Shown: positions 6,982 through 15,461 of the stretch, piece after piece
How the letters are laid out: every line of letters starts with the position of its first letter
Position numbering within the stretch: the first letter of the stretch is position 1
DNA from: DATAFF01 sp036257595
GTDB taxonomy: Bacteria; Pseudomonadota; Alphaproteobacteria; Rhizobiales; Aestuariivirgaceae
NCBI GenBank assembly: GCA_036257595.1
Contig: DATAFF010000063.1
Span: 1-27,318, forward strand
Length of the DNA: 27,318 nt
Direction of reading: 5' to 3'
Position numbers and translations under genes: made by a program
Notes under the pieces: model-generated
The model's database searches: none
What the model was told of the DNA's origin: nothing
What the model saw: the letters and a program-made list of their open reading frames with translations, nothing else

Positions 6982-8088
6982 TTGGCCCATCCAGCTCCAG
7001 CTCGCCACCGGCAGATCGCCGTTCCGCCGTTTGAGCTCGGTGAGAAGCTGCTCGGAGTCGAGAAGCCCGCTCGTCGTGTCCGACCGCGTCACCACGCCTG
7101 CCGCATTGATCACCGCCGCCCGGAGCGCCCGTTCGGCGCTGGCGCCGGACGCCGTCATGAACGCCAGCGTCGCGGAGAAGGCATCGCCTGCCCCTGCCGT
7201 GCCCTGCACCTTCACCTTGAGGATCGGGCAGAAATGCACCCCTGCCGAATCAGCGAGATAGGCGCCCTGCGTGCCGTCGGTGACGGCGACCCGCTGCGCC
7301 CGGCTCACCGCCAGCAGGCCGCCGAGAAACTCGCCGAGGCCCATGTCGAAGCCGCCGAACGACAGGCCGGTGCGCATCAGCCGCGGCAGCTCCGCAGCTT
7401 GGCTGATTCGCAGCCGGCGTCCCTGACCCTGCATCCGCGCTGCCACCGTCGGCACCAGCGCCTGCGCCTCGACCCGGTTCATCGTGACGAGCCCGACATC
7501 GATCAGCGAATGGATCAGCGCATCGGTGCGCGACGTGATCTGCCTGATCCCGGGATTGACCGCCACGAAGGCCTGCGCCTCCTTCGCGTTGCGCAGGATC
7601 ATCGGAAAGCAGTCCGCCGAGCGGTTCGACAACCCCGACACATAGACGAGATCGGCGGTGGCAAACACTGCCGGATCGAGATCGGAGGTTCTGAGCAGCC
7701 CGTTGGCGCCGCGCAGCGTGAAGATCGTCGCATTGCGATCATGCGACGAGATCATCACCGCCTGGCCGGTCGCAAGCTCCCGCGTCCGCGTCACCGCCGA
7801 GGTATCGATGTCGGCGGCATCGAGCGTCTGCAGCACCCGCTCGCCATTCTGATCCATGCCGATCTTGGCGATCACCCGGGCCTCGGCACCAAGCAGCCGC
7901 ATTGCCGTCGCCGTGTTCACCGCGCCGCCGCCGCAATGGCTGGAGACGCTCGACGCCTCGATCTTGGTCCCCTGTTCGAGCAGCAGAAACGACGAGGTCG
8001 CATTGGTCATCGTCATTCGCTCGACATTGCGACTGTCGACCAAAACGACGACGTCGATCATGGCCGAGCCGATGCACAGGACCCGCAT
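6979..8088 (-). CDS. PfkB-family carbohydrate kinase, 369 aa
   Basis: An ATP-dependent sugar kinase of the ribokinase/PfkB fold. The N-terminal signature is HCGGGAVNTATAMRLLGA (about 51-68), followed by KIGMDQNGE. The C-terminal signature is GTAGAGDAFSATLAF, with the anion hole GAGD and catalytic base Asp 302. The usual Asp that opens this motif (DTxGAGD) is Gly 296 here. The sugar substrate is not evident. It follows glk by 9 bp and its binding site AGGGAGA overlaps the glk stop codon, so the two are one operon, probably translationally coupled. Family members range from ribokinase to fructokinase and adenosine kinase, so I give no gene symbol. Confidence 0.88.
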   Translation of the reverse strand: MRVLCIGSAMIDVVVLVDSRNVERMTMTNATSSFLLLEQGTKIEASSVSSHCGGGAVNTATAMRLLGAEARVIAKIGMDQNGERVLQTLDAADIDTSAVTRTRELATGQAVMISSHDRNATIFTLRGANGLLRTSDLDPAVFATADLVYVSGLSNRSADCFPMILRNAKEAQAFVAVNPGIRQITSRTDALIHSLIDVGLVTMNRVEAQALVPTVAARMQGQGRRLRISQAAELPRLMRTGLSFGGFDMGLGEFLGGLLAVSRAQRVAVTDGTQGAYLADSAGVHFCPILKVKVQGTAGAGDAFSATLAFMTASGASAERALRAAVINAAGVVTRSDTTSGLLDSEQLLTELKRRNGDLPVASWSWMGQ

Positions 8089-8097
8089 GGATTCTCC

Positions 8098-9090
8098 CTA
8101 AGCCGAAGTCTGATCGGCGGCATGGCGCCGCTGCTGTGACCGCCATGCTTCCACACAGCCGATCAGCGCCGGCTCGCCGCGCGACACGGCGCGAACCGGA
8201 ATATCCTTGACCATGCCCGACACCCGCCCCTTGGCCTCGAATGAAGCCGCGAACTGACCGCTGATCAGCAGCGGCAGCAGATGACGGGTGACCCCGCCCG
8301 CCAGATAGATGCCGCCATGCGCATTCAGCACCAGTGCCAGGTCGCCCGCAACCCGCCCCAGCCATTTGGCGTGCAGCGCGATCGCCTCGACCGCCAGCGG
8401 ATCGCTGCCGGTGAGCGCCGCCGCCGTGATCGCTTCCGCCGTGTCCTGCGCCGGCGACGAGCCGCGGCTCCGCGACAGTGCCGAATGGATGGCGACGAGC
8501 CCGCGCCCCGACAGCACATCCTCGTTGGAGATGCGCCCGTCGCTGGTCTCCAGCCATTCCGCCAGCGCGAATTCCTCCGCACCCCGGAACGCGAAGGTCA
8601 CATGCCCGGCCTCGGTCGGCAGCGACAGCCAGCCATCGCGAACGCGCACCAGGCCGGCGGCGCCGAGCCCGGTGCCGAGCGCGATTACCAGCCGCGTGCC
8701 GTCGGGCCGCGCCGCACCGGGGTGGATGGTCACCAGATCGTCCGGGCCGAGCAGCGGCACCGCCAGCGCCAGCGCCTCGACATCGTTGAGGATGATGAGG
8801 GTGTCGACGCCGAGATTGCGCGCCAGTGCAGCGCGCGAGAATGTCCAGCTGCCATTGGTCATGCTCACCCGGTCGCCGTCGATCAGCCCGGCCATGGCGA
8901 TCACGGCGCCGCCGAGCTTCGACACCCCGGCCTGCTCGCCATAGGCGCTTGCCGCATCCTCGAAACGCGGATAGCTCCGGGTCGGCAGCACCCGGATCTG
9001 CTCCGGCCTGCCGGTGTCGTCGGCCAGCGCGAAACGCACATTCGTGCCGCCGGCATCGACGAGCATGATGGGACCGGAAGCGTCAGGCAT
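8098..9090 (-). CDS. glk: Glucokinase, 330 aa
   Basis: Phosphorylates glucose with ATP, the first step of glycolysis or the Entner-Doudoroff pathway. The N-terminal phosphate-1 motif MLVDAGGTNVRFAL (residues 9-22) and the later LILNDVEALAL, ALGTGLGAAG and EAGHVTFAF are those of the bacterial Glk family (ROK-independent, E. coli Glk-like). The C-terminal GGIYLAGGV is the adenosine-binding segment. I choose ATG 9090, with AAGGA about 9 nt upstream; the open frame continues 14 codons further up but without a binding site. It is the first gene of a glk-pfkB operon. Confidence 0.92.
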   Translation of the reverse strand: MPDASGPIMLVDAGGTNVRFALADDTGRPEQIRVLPTRSYPRFEDAASAYGEQAGVSKLGGAVIAMAGLIDGDRVSMTNGSWTFSRAALARNLGVDTLIILNDVEALALAVPLLGPDDLVTIHPGAARPDGTRLVIALGTGLGAAGLVRVRDGWLSLPTEAGHVTFAFRGAEEFALAEWLETSDGRISNEDVLSGRGLVAIHSALSRSRGSSPAQDTAEAITAAALTGSDPLAVEAIALHAKWLGRVAGDLALVLNAHGGIYLAGGVTRHLLPLLISGQFAASFEAKGRVSGMVKDIPVRAVSRGEPALIGCVEAWRSQQRRHAADQTSA

Positions 9091-9215
9091 AGCGTCGATC
9101 CTTCGGCCGGCCACCCGCCAGCCCAAATGCAAATGCTCGCTCCCACACGGTCTCCCGAGTTGAGCTTGTAGCCTTTAGCGAACGAGCGAGGCAATATCCG
9201 GGCCGGGAGGGGCAC

Positions 9216-10136
9216 ATGTCGTTGATTGTTGTCCAAAATCTCCGGAAATCATACGGCGCGCGCGTCGTCCTTGACGGCATCTCCTTCGAGGTCGAGCGCG
9301 GCGAGACCTTTGCCCTGATCGGTCCGACCGGTGCCGGCAAGACCACAACGCTCGGGATTCTTGAAGGCTACCACCAGCGCGATGCCGGCGACGTCCTGGT
9401 CGCCGGCCTCGATCCCGGCCTCGGCTCGCCGCGGCTGCGTCGGCGCATCGGCATCGTGCTTCAGGAAACCGCCCTGGAGCCGGAGCTTACCGTACAGGAA
9501 ACCGTGCGCGCCTTTTCCCGCTACTATCCGCAAGCTCTGAGCGTCGACCGGGTGCTCGACTTCGTGGCGCTGCGGCGGGCCGAGCGGCAGCGCGCCGCCA
9601 CCCTGTCGCCTGGTCAGAAGCGGCGGCTCGAGATCGCGCTCGCCGTGATCGGCGACCCGGAGGTCCTGTTCCTTGACGAGCCGACCGCCGGCCTTGACTC
9701 CGAAGCGCGCCGCAGCCTCTGGCGCGTCATCGCGGCGCTGAACGGCGAGGGCAAGACCATCCTGTTGTCGTCGCCCGACATGGAGGAGGTCGAGGCGCTG
9801 GCTGGCCGTCTCGCCATTCTTCTCGACGGCCGCATTCTGGCGAGCGGCCAGCCCCATGAATTGCAGCAGGCGCTCGGCCCCGAGCCGACGGTCGAGCTCC
9901 ACCTTGGCGGCGCGGCGCTGCCGCGGCTCTTCCCGCAGACGCTGCGCGCCATCGCCAGCTTCGAGCGCGGCTGGGTCAGGCTCAAATGTCGCGATCCGGG
10001 GCCGGTGGCCTATGAGCTGCTGCTCTGGGCGGTGCGCCATCAATATGACCTGTCGTCCCTGACGATCGCCCGCCCGTCGCTCGAGGCGCTTTATCTGCAA
10101 GCGACCCGGCGCGGTGCTCAAGAGGCCGCATGTTGA
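9216..10136 (+). CDS. ABC transporter ATP-binding protein (ABC-2/DrrA type), 306 aa
   Basis: Energises export together with the overlapping permease. The nucleotide-binding domain fills residues 3 to about 215: Walker A GPTGAGKTT (36-44), Q-loop Gln 83, signature LSPGQ (130-134), Walker B LFLDEP with Glu 155, and D-loop AGLD. Where the family has a switch His before D-M-E-E-V-E, this protein has Pro 187 (LSSPDMEEVEA). The C-terminal extension (220-306) is typical of the DrrA/CcmA group. AGGGG precedes the ATG. The last 7 bp overlap the permease start. Substrates of this type include drugs, lipids and polysaccharides; nothing here picks one. Confidence 0.93.
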   Translation: MSLIVVQNLRKSYGARVVLDGISFEVERGETFALIGPTGAGKTTTLGILEGYHQRDAGDVLVAGLDPGLGSPRLRRRIGIVLQETALEPELTVQETVRAFSRYYPQALSVDRVLDFVALRRAERQRAATLSPGQKRRLEIALAVIGDPEVLFLDEPTAGLDSEARRSLWRVIAALNGEGKTILLSSPDMEEVEALAGRLAILLDGRILASGQPHELQQALGPEPTVELHLGGAALPRLFPQTLRAIASFERGWVRLKCRDPGPVAYELLLWAVRHQYDLSSLTIARPSLEALYLQATRRGAQEAAC

Positions 10137-10921
10137 AGCTCCTCGCCTTCGAGACCGTGCACCAGCTGAGGCTGTTTGCGCGCCGCCCGGCCGCCGTGTT
10201 CTTCCTGATCGCGATGCCGGTCCTTCTCCTCGTCATCTTCACCGAGATCTTCGGCAATGCGGAGATCGCCGGGCAGGGCATCACCACCGCCCAGCTTTAT
10301 ACGCCGACCCTGGCCGTCTTCGGTGCTGTCATGGGCGCCTATACCTATCTTGCCATTGCCACCGCCACCGCGCACGATCGCGGGATCCTGAAGCGCATCC
10401 GCGGCACGCCGCTGCCGCCGATGATCGACATCATGGCGCGCATCGCCGCCGCCGGGCTGATTGCCATCGCCGCCACCGCCGCCGTCATGGCCTGCGGCAT
10501 GCTGCTCTATTCCGTCATGCCGCTGACCGAGAAGCTCCCGGCCGCCGTCCTGTCGCTGATTGTCGGCATCCTATGCTTCGCGGCTTTGGGCATGGCGGTG
10601 GCCGCGCTCTGCCGCACCGCCGAGACGGCCCAGACGGTTGCCAATGCCACGATCCTTCCCGTGGCGTTCATCTCCGATGTTTTCGTCAGGCCCGAAGGCC
10701 GGATCCCGCCATGGATCGACCGGATCGCCGACCTCTTCCCGCTCAAGCACCTCTCGCGTGCCTTCGCCGATGGCTTCAAGCCGCTGCTGAGCGGCAATGG
10801 CTTCGCCTTCGCCGGCGATGAAATGACCTATGCCATCGGCCAGCACCTTTTGGTGATGGGCCTCTGGGGCCTCGGCGGCGCCGTCGTCGCCTTTGCTTTC
10901 TTCCGGTGGGAGAGGCGCTAG
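10130..10921 (+). CDS. ABC-2 type transporter permease, 263 aa
   Basis: An integral membrane subunit with six hydrophobic segments: about 24-40, 57-80, 102-125, 138-160, 168-180 and 240-258. Features of the ABC-2/DrrB family are visible: an amphipathic N-terminal helix before the first span, RIRGTPLPP in the cytoplasmic loop that contacts the ATPase, and DVFVRPEGRIPPWIDRIADLFPLKH in the conserved C-terminal region. The 7-bp overlap with the upstream ATPase gene indicates translational coupling and a homodimeric exporter of two ATPases and two permeases. A heptamer hairpin begins 10 bp after its stop. Confidence 0.92.
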   Translation: MLKLLAFETVHQLRLFARRPAAVFFLIAMPVLLLVIFTEIFGNAEIAGQGITTAQLYTPTLAVFGAVMGAYTYLAIATATAHDRGILKRIRGTPLPPMIDIMARIAAAGLIAIAATAAVMACGMLLYSVMPLTEKLPAAVLSLIVGILCFAALGMAVAALCRTAETAQTVANATILPVAFISDVFVRPEGRIPPWIDRIADLFPLKHLSRAFADGFKPLLSGNGFAFAGDEMTYAIGQHLLVMGLWGLGGAVVAFAFFRWERR

Positions 10922-10930
10922 TCCAGGATA

Positions 10931-10981
10931 GCAGTAGGCGGTAGGAACACCGTCCGCTGCCTATTGCCTAACGCCTACTGC
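10931..10981. repeat. Heptamer-built inverted repeat B
   Basis: Arms at 10931-10945 and 10967-10981 match at 14 of 15 positions around a 21-nt loop. The units are of the TAGGCGG / TAGGCAG type. It lies between the exporter operon and mmcB on the same strand, so it may end the exporter transcript or protect its 3' end. The right arm ends about 19 bp before the mmcB start. Read as protein, the right arm gives the peptide PNAYCL, which would be a spurious N-terminal extension of mmcB. Confidence 0.8.
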
Positions 10982-10999
10982 CTCCATTACAGCCATGCC

Positions 11000-11470
11000 A
11001 TGTCCATGTCCCTGCCGGCTCCGCGGCGCGATGGCCGCCAGTCCGACACCGCCTTCGCCACCCAGCGCGGCGTGTGCCGGATGTTGCGTCAGCGCGGTTT
11101 CGCATCCCTGTGCGAACTGCCGCTTGCCGATGGCCGACGCGCCGACATCATGGCGCTGGGCGACAGGGGAGAGATCTGGATCGTCGAAATCAAATCCTCG
11201 CCCGAGGACTTTTACGCCGATCACAAATGGCCGTTCTACGTCGAGTTCTGCGACCGGCTCTATTTCGCCATCCCGCCCTTCATGGACCCCGCCATTATCC
11301 CTCCGGCCGCCGGGTTGATCGTCGCCGACGGTTTCGGCGCCGAGGTGCTGCGCGACGGCGCCTGCCAGCCGCTGGTGGCAGCCCGCCGCAAGGCGGTGAC
11401 GCTGCGCTTCGCCCGCGCCGCCGCCTTCCGCCTGCACGGCCTGGCCGATCCGCAGGGCTTTCCCGAGTAG
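11000..11470 (+). CDS. mmcB: MmcB-family DNA repair protein, 156 aa
   Basis: The sequence matches the alphaproteobacterial MmcB family, named from Caulobacter, where it takes part in the SOS/mitomycin C response. The core RRADIMALGDRGEIWIVEIKSSPEDFYADHKWPFYVEFCDRLYFA carries the Asp...Glu-x-Lys arrangement of PD-(D/E)xK nuclease-like folds (D in RADIM, E-I-K in VEIKSS). That suggests a nuclease-like repair factor, although activity is inferred. The start is placed at ATG 11000 (11006 is equally possible) because the open frame further upstream runs into the hairpin repeat. No clear Shine-Dalgarno sequence precedes either. It is convergent with regA, one base apart. Confidence 0.88.
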   Translation: MSMSLPAPRRDGRQSDTAFATQRGVCRMLRQRGFASLCELPLADGRRADIMALGDRGEIWIVEIKSSPEDFYADHKWPFYVEFCDRLYFAIPPFMDPAIIPPAAGLIVADGFGAEVLRDGACQPLVAARRKAVTLRFARAAAFRLHGLADPQGFPE

Positions 11471-12016
11471 CTACTTCGGTGCCCGCTTGGCGAGGATCCG
11501 CTGCAGGGTCCGCCGGTGCATGTTGAGCCGCCGCGCCGTCTCCGACACATTGCGGTTGCACAGCTCGTAGACCCGCTGAATGTGCTCCCACCGCACCCGG
11601 TCGGCCGACATCGGATTCTCCGGCAGCGCGGTTCGGGTGTCGGTCTCGGCCATCAGCGCCCCATACACCGCATCGGCATCGGCGGGCTTCGCCAGATAGT
11701 CGACAGCGCCGAGCTTCACCGCAGTGACCGCCGTCGCGATATTGCCGTAGCCGGTGAGCACCACGGCGCGTGCATCCTGTCGCGCCTGATGCAGCGCCTC
11801 GATCACATCGAGCCCCGACCCGTCACCGAGCCGGAGATCGACGACGGCGAAATTGGGCGGATCGCGGCGCACCTGCGCGATCCCCTCCGCCACCGTCTCG
11901 GCGGTTCGGACATCGAAGCCGCGCGTCTCCATCGCCCGCGCCAGCCGCGTCAGGAACGGCTTGTCGTCATCGACCAGGAGAAGGCTCAAGGGCGTCTGCT
12001 GCCGGGTTTCGACCAT
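11471..12016 (-). CDS. regA: Redox response regulator RegA/ActR/PrrA, 181 aa
   Basis: DNA-binding partner of RegB, controlling genes for respiration, carbon and nitrogen fixation in response to redox state. The receiver domain has the acidic pair in LLLVDDDKPFL, the phosphorylation site Asp 60 in VVDLRLGDGSG, and the conserved Lys in YLAKPAD. After a short linker, the Fis-type helix-turn-helix WEHIQRVYELCNRNVSETARRLNMHRRTLQRILAK is nearly invariant in this family. ATG 12016 is chosen because GAGG lies 6 nt upstream; GTG 12028 and ATG 12022 are alternatives. It follows regB closely, as one transcript. Confidence 0.95.
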   Translation of the reverse strand: MVETRQQTPLSLLLVDDDKPFLTRLARAMETRGFDVRTAETVAEGIAQVRRDPPNFAVVDLRLGDGSGLDVIEALHQARQDARAVVLTGYGNIATAVTAVKLGAVDYLAKPADADAVYGALMAETDTRTALPENPMSADRVRWEHIQRVYELCNRNVSETARRLNMHRRTLQRILAKRAPK

Positions 12017-12036
12017 GGTCATCCTCACGGGTCCTA

Positions 12037-13449
12037 TTAGGGAATTTCCTGGCTTTCCATCAAGTCATGGTGCTCGAGCCAGTCGCGTGGCCAGTCGAGC
12101 CTGATGATCGCCCCATGCTCGGGCTGCCGCTTATTGGCCAGCGACACCCGCGCCCCGCTGCGCTCAAGCAGCGTCTTGGCAATGAAAAAGCCGAGCCCCA
12201 TCCCGCCATGGACCTCGCGGCCACCGCGCTCGGCCAGCGCCTCGCCGCGCCGCCGCGTGGTCACGAACGGATCGCCCAGGCGGTCCATCACGTCCTGGGC
12301 AAAGCCCGGCCCGTCGTCGCGAATCTCCAAGGTGACGGTATGCATCGACCAGCCAACCTCGATCTCGACCCGCGTCGTCGCGAAGTCGATGGCGTTTTCC
12401 ACAAGATTGGTCAGCCCGTAGCGCAGGCCAGGGTTGCGCGCAAGGACCGGCTCGGCAATTCCTTCGCCGTTCTCGCCGATTCCCGGCTTGAGGTCGAACA
12501 GGATCGCCACCTCGCTGCCGCGCAATGGCTCGACGATCTCCTCCAGCATTTCCGACAGCTTCTGGCGGGCGAACATGTCGTCCATCTGGGCATCGCGATT
12601 GCTGAGCCGCGAGAGAATGTCCCGACAGCGTGCCGACTGGCTGACCAGGAGATCGAGATCCTCCTCCAGGCGTTGGGCATCCGGGATGCCGCGCTTGAGT
12701 TCGTTGGCGACCAGCTGGATGGTGGCAAGCGGCGTGCCGAGCTCATGCGCCGCCGCCGCCGCCAGCCCGTCCAGCGCCGATAGCTTCTGCTCGCGCGCCA
12801 GGATCATCTCGGTGGCCGCCAGCGCATTCGACATCTGCCGCGACTCGGCGGCGGTCCGCCCCGAATAGAGCGCCGAGAACACCACGCAGCACGCAACCGC
12901 CACCCACATGCCGGCGATGTAGAGCGACGGCAGCGCGAAGGTGGTGCCGCTTTCCCAGGGCAGCGGCAGCCGGAAGAAGGCGAGCACCGCCGCGAACACC
13001 AGCGCCAGCCCGCCAAGCCACAGGGTGCGGGTGGGCGGCAGCGTCGCCGCCGATACCGCCACCGGAACGATGAACAGGAAGGCGAACGGATTGGCGAGGC
13101 CGCCGGTGAGGAAGAGCAGGGCGGCGAGCTGGACGATGTCATAGGCGAGCAGCAGCGTCGAATAGCGCTCATGCAGCCTGACACTGGTCCGCCAGCGCAG
13201 CGTCAGGAAGATATTGAGCCAGGCCGACAGCGCGATCACCGCCAGGCACCAGCCGAGCGGGAACGGAAAACCGAGCACGAACGCCACGAAAAGCACCGCC
13301 CCGGCCTGGCCGAACACCGCCAGCCAGCGCAGGCGGACGATCGTCTGGAGCCTCAGACCCTCGCCGGTGGCGTGAATGCCGCCCGGCCGCAGGAACGCCG
13401 CGCCACTCTCGCGCGCCGAACTCAACGAATGGCTCGACAGGCTGACCAT
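12037..13449 (-). CDS. regB: Redox sensor histidine kinase RegB/ActS/PrrB, 470 aa
   Basis: A membrane kinase that senses the quinone pool and phosphorylates RegA. Six hydrophobic segments fill about residues 40-200, with the quinone-associated GGLANPF motif (116-122) between them. The dimerisation domain has the H-box AAAAHELGTPLATIQ with His 235, and a Cys in QSARCRDIL (275) that matches the redox-active cysteine region of Rhodobacter RegB. The ATPase domain has the N-box LVENAIDFA and G-boxes RDDGPGF and GGMGLGFFIAKTLL. ATG 13449 has AGGA at good spacing; GTG 13452 is possible. It is divergent from senC, as in the reg loci of photosynthetic and rhizobial relatives. Confidence 0.95.
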   Translation of the reverse strand: MVSLSSHSLSSARESGAAFLRPGGIHATGEGLRLQTIVRLRWLAVFGQAGAVLFVAFVLGFPFPLGWCLAVIALSAWLNIFLTLRWRTSVRLHERYSTLLLAYDIVQLAALLFLTGGLANPFAFLFIVPVAVSAATLPPTRTLWLGGLALVFAAVLAFFRLPLPWESGTTFALPSLYIAGMWVAVACCVVFSALYSGRTAAESRQMSNALAATEMILAREQKLSALDGLAAAAAHELGTPLATIQLVANELKRGIPDAQRLEEDLDLLVSQSARCRDILSRLSNRDAQMDDMFARQKLSEMLEEIVEPLRGSEVAILFDLKPGIGENGEGIAEPVLARNPGLRYGLTNLVENAIDFATTRVEIEVGWSMHTVTLEIRDDGPGFAQDVMDRLGDPFVTTRRRGEALAERGGREVHGGMGLGFFIAKTLLERSGARVSLANKRQPEHGAIIRLDWPRDWLEHHDLMESQEIP

Positions 13450-13520
13450 CACCGTCCTGCGCCGCTTGGCCGCCCCGGCCGGTTCTTTAAAACCGCCGCC
13501 ATTTTGACCACATTCCTGCC

Positions 13521-14126
13521 ATGTCCGCTTCCCGGCCGCTGTTCATCGCCGCCTGCCTGATCCTCGCCCTCCTGATCGGCGGGGTGGCGCTGACGCGAGC
13601 CCCCGAGAACGGCGCCGTGCTGACCACCGGCAAGGCCCTGGTGGGCGGTGCCTTCAAGCTCACCGACCAGCATGGCAAGACCGTCAGCGACACCGATTTC
13701 CGCGGCAAATACATGCTGGTGGCGTTCGGCTACACCTTCTGCCCGGATGTCTGCCCGGCCGAGCTCCAGGTGATCACCGCGGCCCTCGAGACGCTCGGCC
13801 CTGTTGCCGACCGCATTCAACCGGTGTTCATCACCATCGACCCCGAGCGCGACACCGTTCCGCAGCTGGCCCTTTATGCCGGCAACTTCCACCCGCGGCT
13901 CGTGCTTCTGACCGGCAGCAGCGCGGCGATCGCCGACGTCGCCAAGGCCTACCGTGTCTATTATGCCAAGGCCGAGGGGTCCGCCAATGCCGGGCGCGAT
14001 TACCTCATGGATCATTCGAGCATCATTTATCTCATGGGGCCCGACGGGCAGTTCGTCCGTCACTTCACCTATACAACAGATGCCGCTGCGCTTGCTGAGC
14101 AACTAAAGCAAGCAATTGCGCGTTGA
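13521..14126 (+). CDS. senC: SCO1/SenC/PrrC copper-binding protein, 201 aa
   Basis: Delivers copper to, or reduces the thiols of, cytochrome c oxidase subunit II, and is linked to RegBA signalling in relatives. An N-terminal hydrophobic anchor (about 7-24) precedes a thioredoxin-like domain. The copper site is FCPDVCP (Cys 74, Cys 78) and the distal His 165 in LMDHSSIIYLM. The periplasmic location follows from the anchor. The gene is divergent from regB with only about 70 bp between starts, so the two promoters must overlap and could be co-regulated by RegA. Confidence 0.94.
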   Translation: MSASRPLFIAACLILALLIGGVALTRAPENGAVLTTGKALVGGAFKLTDQHGKTVSDTDFRGKYMLVAFGYTFCPDVCPAELQVITAALETLGPVADRIQPVFITIDPERDTVPQLALYAGNFHPRLVLLTGSSAAIADVAKAYRVYYAKAEGSANAGRDYLMDHSSIIYLMGPDGQFVRHFTYTTDAAALAEQLKQAIAR

Positions 14127-14231
14127 AACGTGAAAACAACAATCCGACCAACGTCCCGTTGCATCGCGAGCCGACCCTTGCTAGGTTTTTACCAAGGGGC
14201 GCAGTGCATGCATGTCGGGCGGGGGGCCTGA

Positions 14232-15461
14232 ATGCTTTATTACCTCTATGAACTCAATCATGCGGCGGTGGCGCCCTGGCGGGCGGCGGCGAACTTTGGC
14301 CGTTTCTTCTGGAAGAATCCAGGAAATCCGCTGTCCGGCACCTATATCGGCAGGTCGGTCGCGGCCTCGCTCGACGTCTTCGAGCGGGTGACGCGGCGCT
14401 ACGGCAAGCCCGAATTCGGCATCACGGCAACGCGAATCAACGGCACTGATTATCGCGTGATCGAGGAGGTCGAATGGGAGCGGCCCTTCTGCCGACTGTT
14501 GCATTTCCGCATCGACGCCGGTCAATCGCTGCCGAAGCGCGAGAAGCTCCTGATCGTCTCCCCGATGTCGGGCCACTATGCGACCCTGCTGCGTGGAACC
14601 GTCGAGGCCATGCTGCCTGAGGCCGACGTCTACATCACCGACTGGGCCGATGCCCGCCAGGTCGAACTCGCCAAGGGCCATTTCGATCTCGACGACTATA
14701 TCGACTACCTGCTCGAGATGATCCACCACCTCGGCCCCGGCAGCCACATCATGGCGGTGTGCCAGCCCTCGGTGCCGGTGCTCGCGGCCGTGGCGCTGAT
14801 GAATGCTGCCAACGATCCCGACGTCCCCGCCAGCATGGTGCTGATGGGCGGGCCGATCGACACCCGCCGCAATCCGACCGCCGTCAACAAGCTCGCGGTC
14901 GAGCGCGGCACCGACTGGTTCAGGCGCAATGTCATCGTGCAGGTGCCGCTGCCGCATCCCGGCTATATGCGCGAAGTCTATCCCGGCTTCCTCCAGCTCA
15001 CCGGCTTCATGACCATGAATCTCGACCGGCACATCGATGCCCATCGCGACCTGTTCTGGCATCTGGTGCAGGGCGATGGCGACTCCGCCGACAAGCACGA
15101 CGAGTTCTACGACGAATATCTCTCGGTCATGGATCTCACCGCCGAGTTCTACCTCCAGACCGTCGAGAAGGTGTTCATCGAGCACGCCCTGGCGCGCGGC
15201 GTGTTCTCCCATCGCAATACTCCGGTGAACCCGGCGGCCATCACCCGCACCGCGCTGATGACCGTCGAGGGCGAGCGCGACGACATATCGGGCGTCGGCC
15301 AGACCGAGGCCGCCCACGACCTCTGCAGCGCCCTGCCGCCGACCATGCGGCTCCACCATCTGCAGCCGCGGGTCGGCCATTATGGCGTCTTCAACGGCTC
15401 GCGCTTCCGCGAGGAGATCGCGCCCAAGATCGTCGGATTCATCAACGCTCACGCCCGCTAG
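14232..15461 (+). CDS. phaZ: Intracellular polyhydroxyalkanoate depolymerase PhaZ, 409 aa
   Basis: Breaks down stored polyhydroxybutyrate granules. An alpha/beta-hydrolase of the PhaZ1 type, recognised by the N-terminus MLYYLYELNHAAVAPWRAAANF and by MSGHYATLLRGTVEAMLPEADVYITDWADAR. The nucleophile is Cys 177 in AVCQPSVP rather than the Ser of lipases, as in Cupriavidus PhaZ1. The triad is completed by an Asp in VEGERDDISG and His 383 in VGHYGVFNG. The length is usual for the family. There is no signal peptide, consistent with an intracellular enzyme. The stop codon TAG is the first unit of hairpin C. Confidence 0.95.
   Translation: MLYYLYELNHAAVAPWRAAANFGRFFWKNPGNPLSGTYIGRSVAASLDVFERVTRRYGKPEFGITATRINGTDYRVIEEVEWERPFCRLLHFRIDAGQSLPKREKLLIVSPMSGHYATLLRGTVEAMLPEADVYITDWADARQVELAKGHFDLDDYIDYLLEMIHHLGPGSHIMAVCQPSVPVLAAVALMNAANDPDVPASMVLMGGPIDTRRNPTAVNKLAVERGTDWFRRNVIVQVPLPHPGYMREVYPGFLQLTGFMTMNLDRHIDAHRDLFWHLVQGDGDSADKHDEFYDEYLSVMDLTAEFYLQTVEKVFIEHALARGVFSHRNTPVNPAAITRTALMTVEGERDDISGVGQTEAAHDLCSALPPTMRLHHLQPRVGHYGVFNGSRFREEIAPKIVGFINAHAR

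Noticed and set aside
14175..14198. Hairpin CCCTTG...CAAGGG between senC and phaZ
   Set aside because: A 6-bp stem with a 12-nt loop is too weak to call a terminator or leader element.
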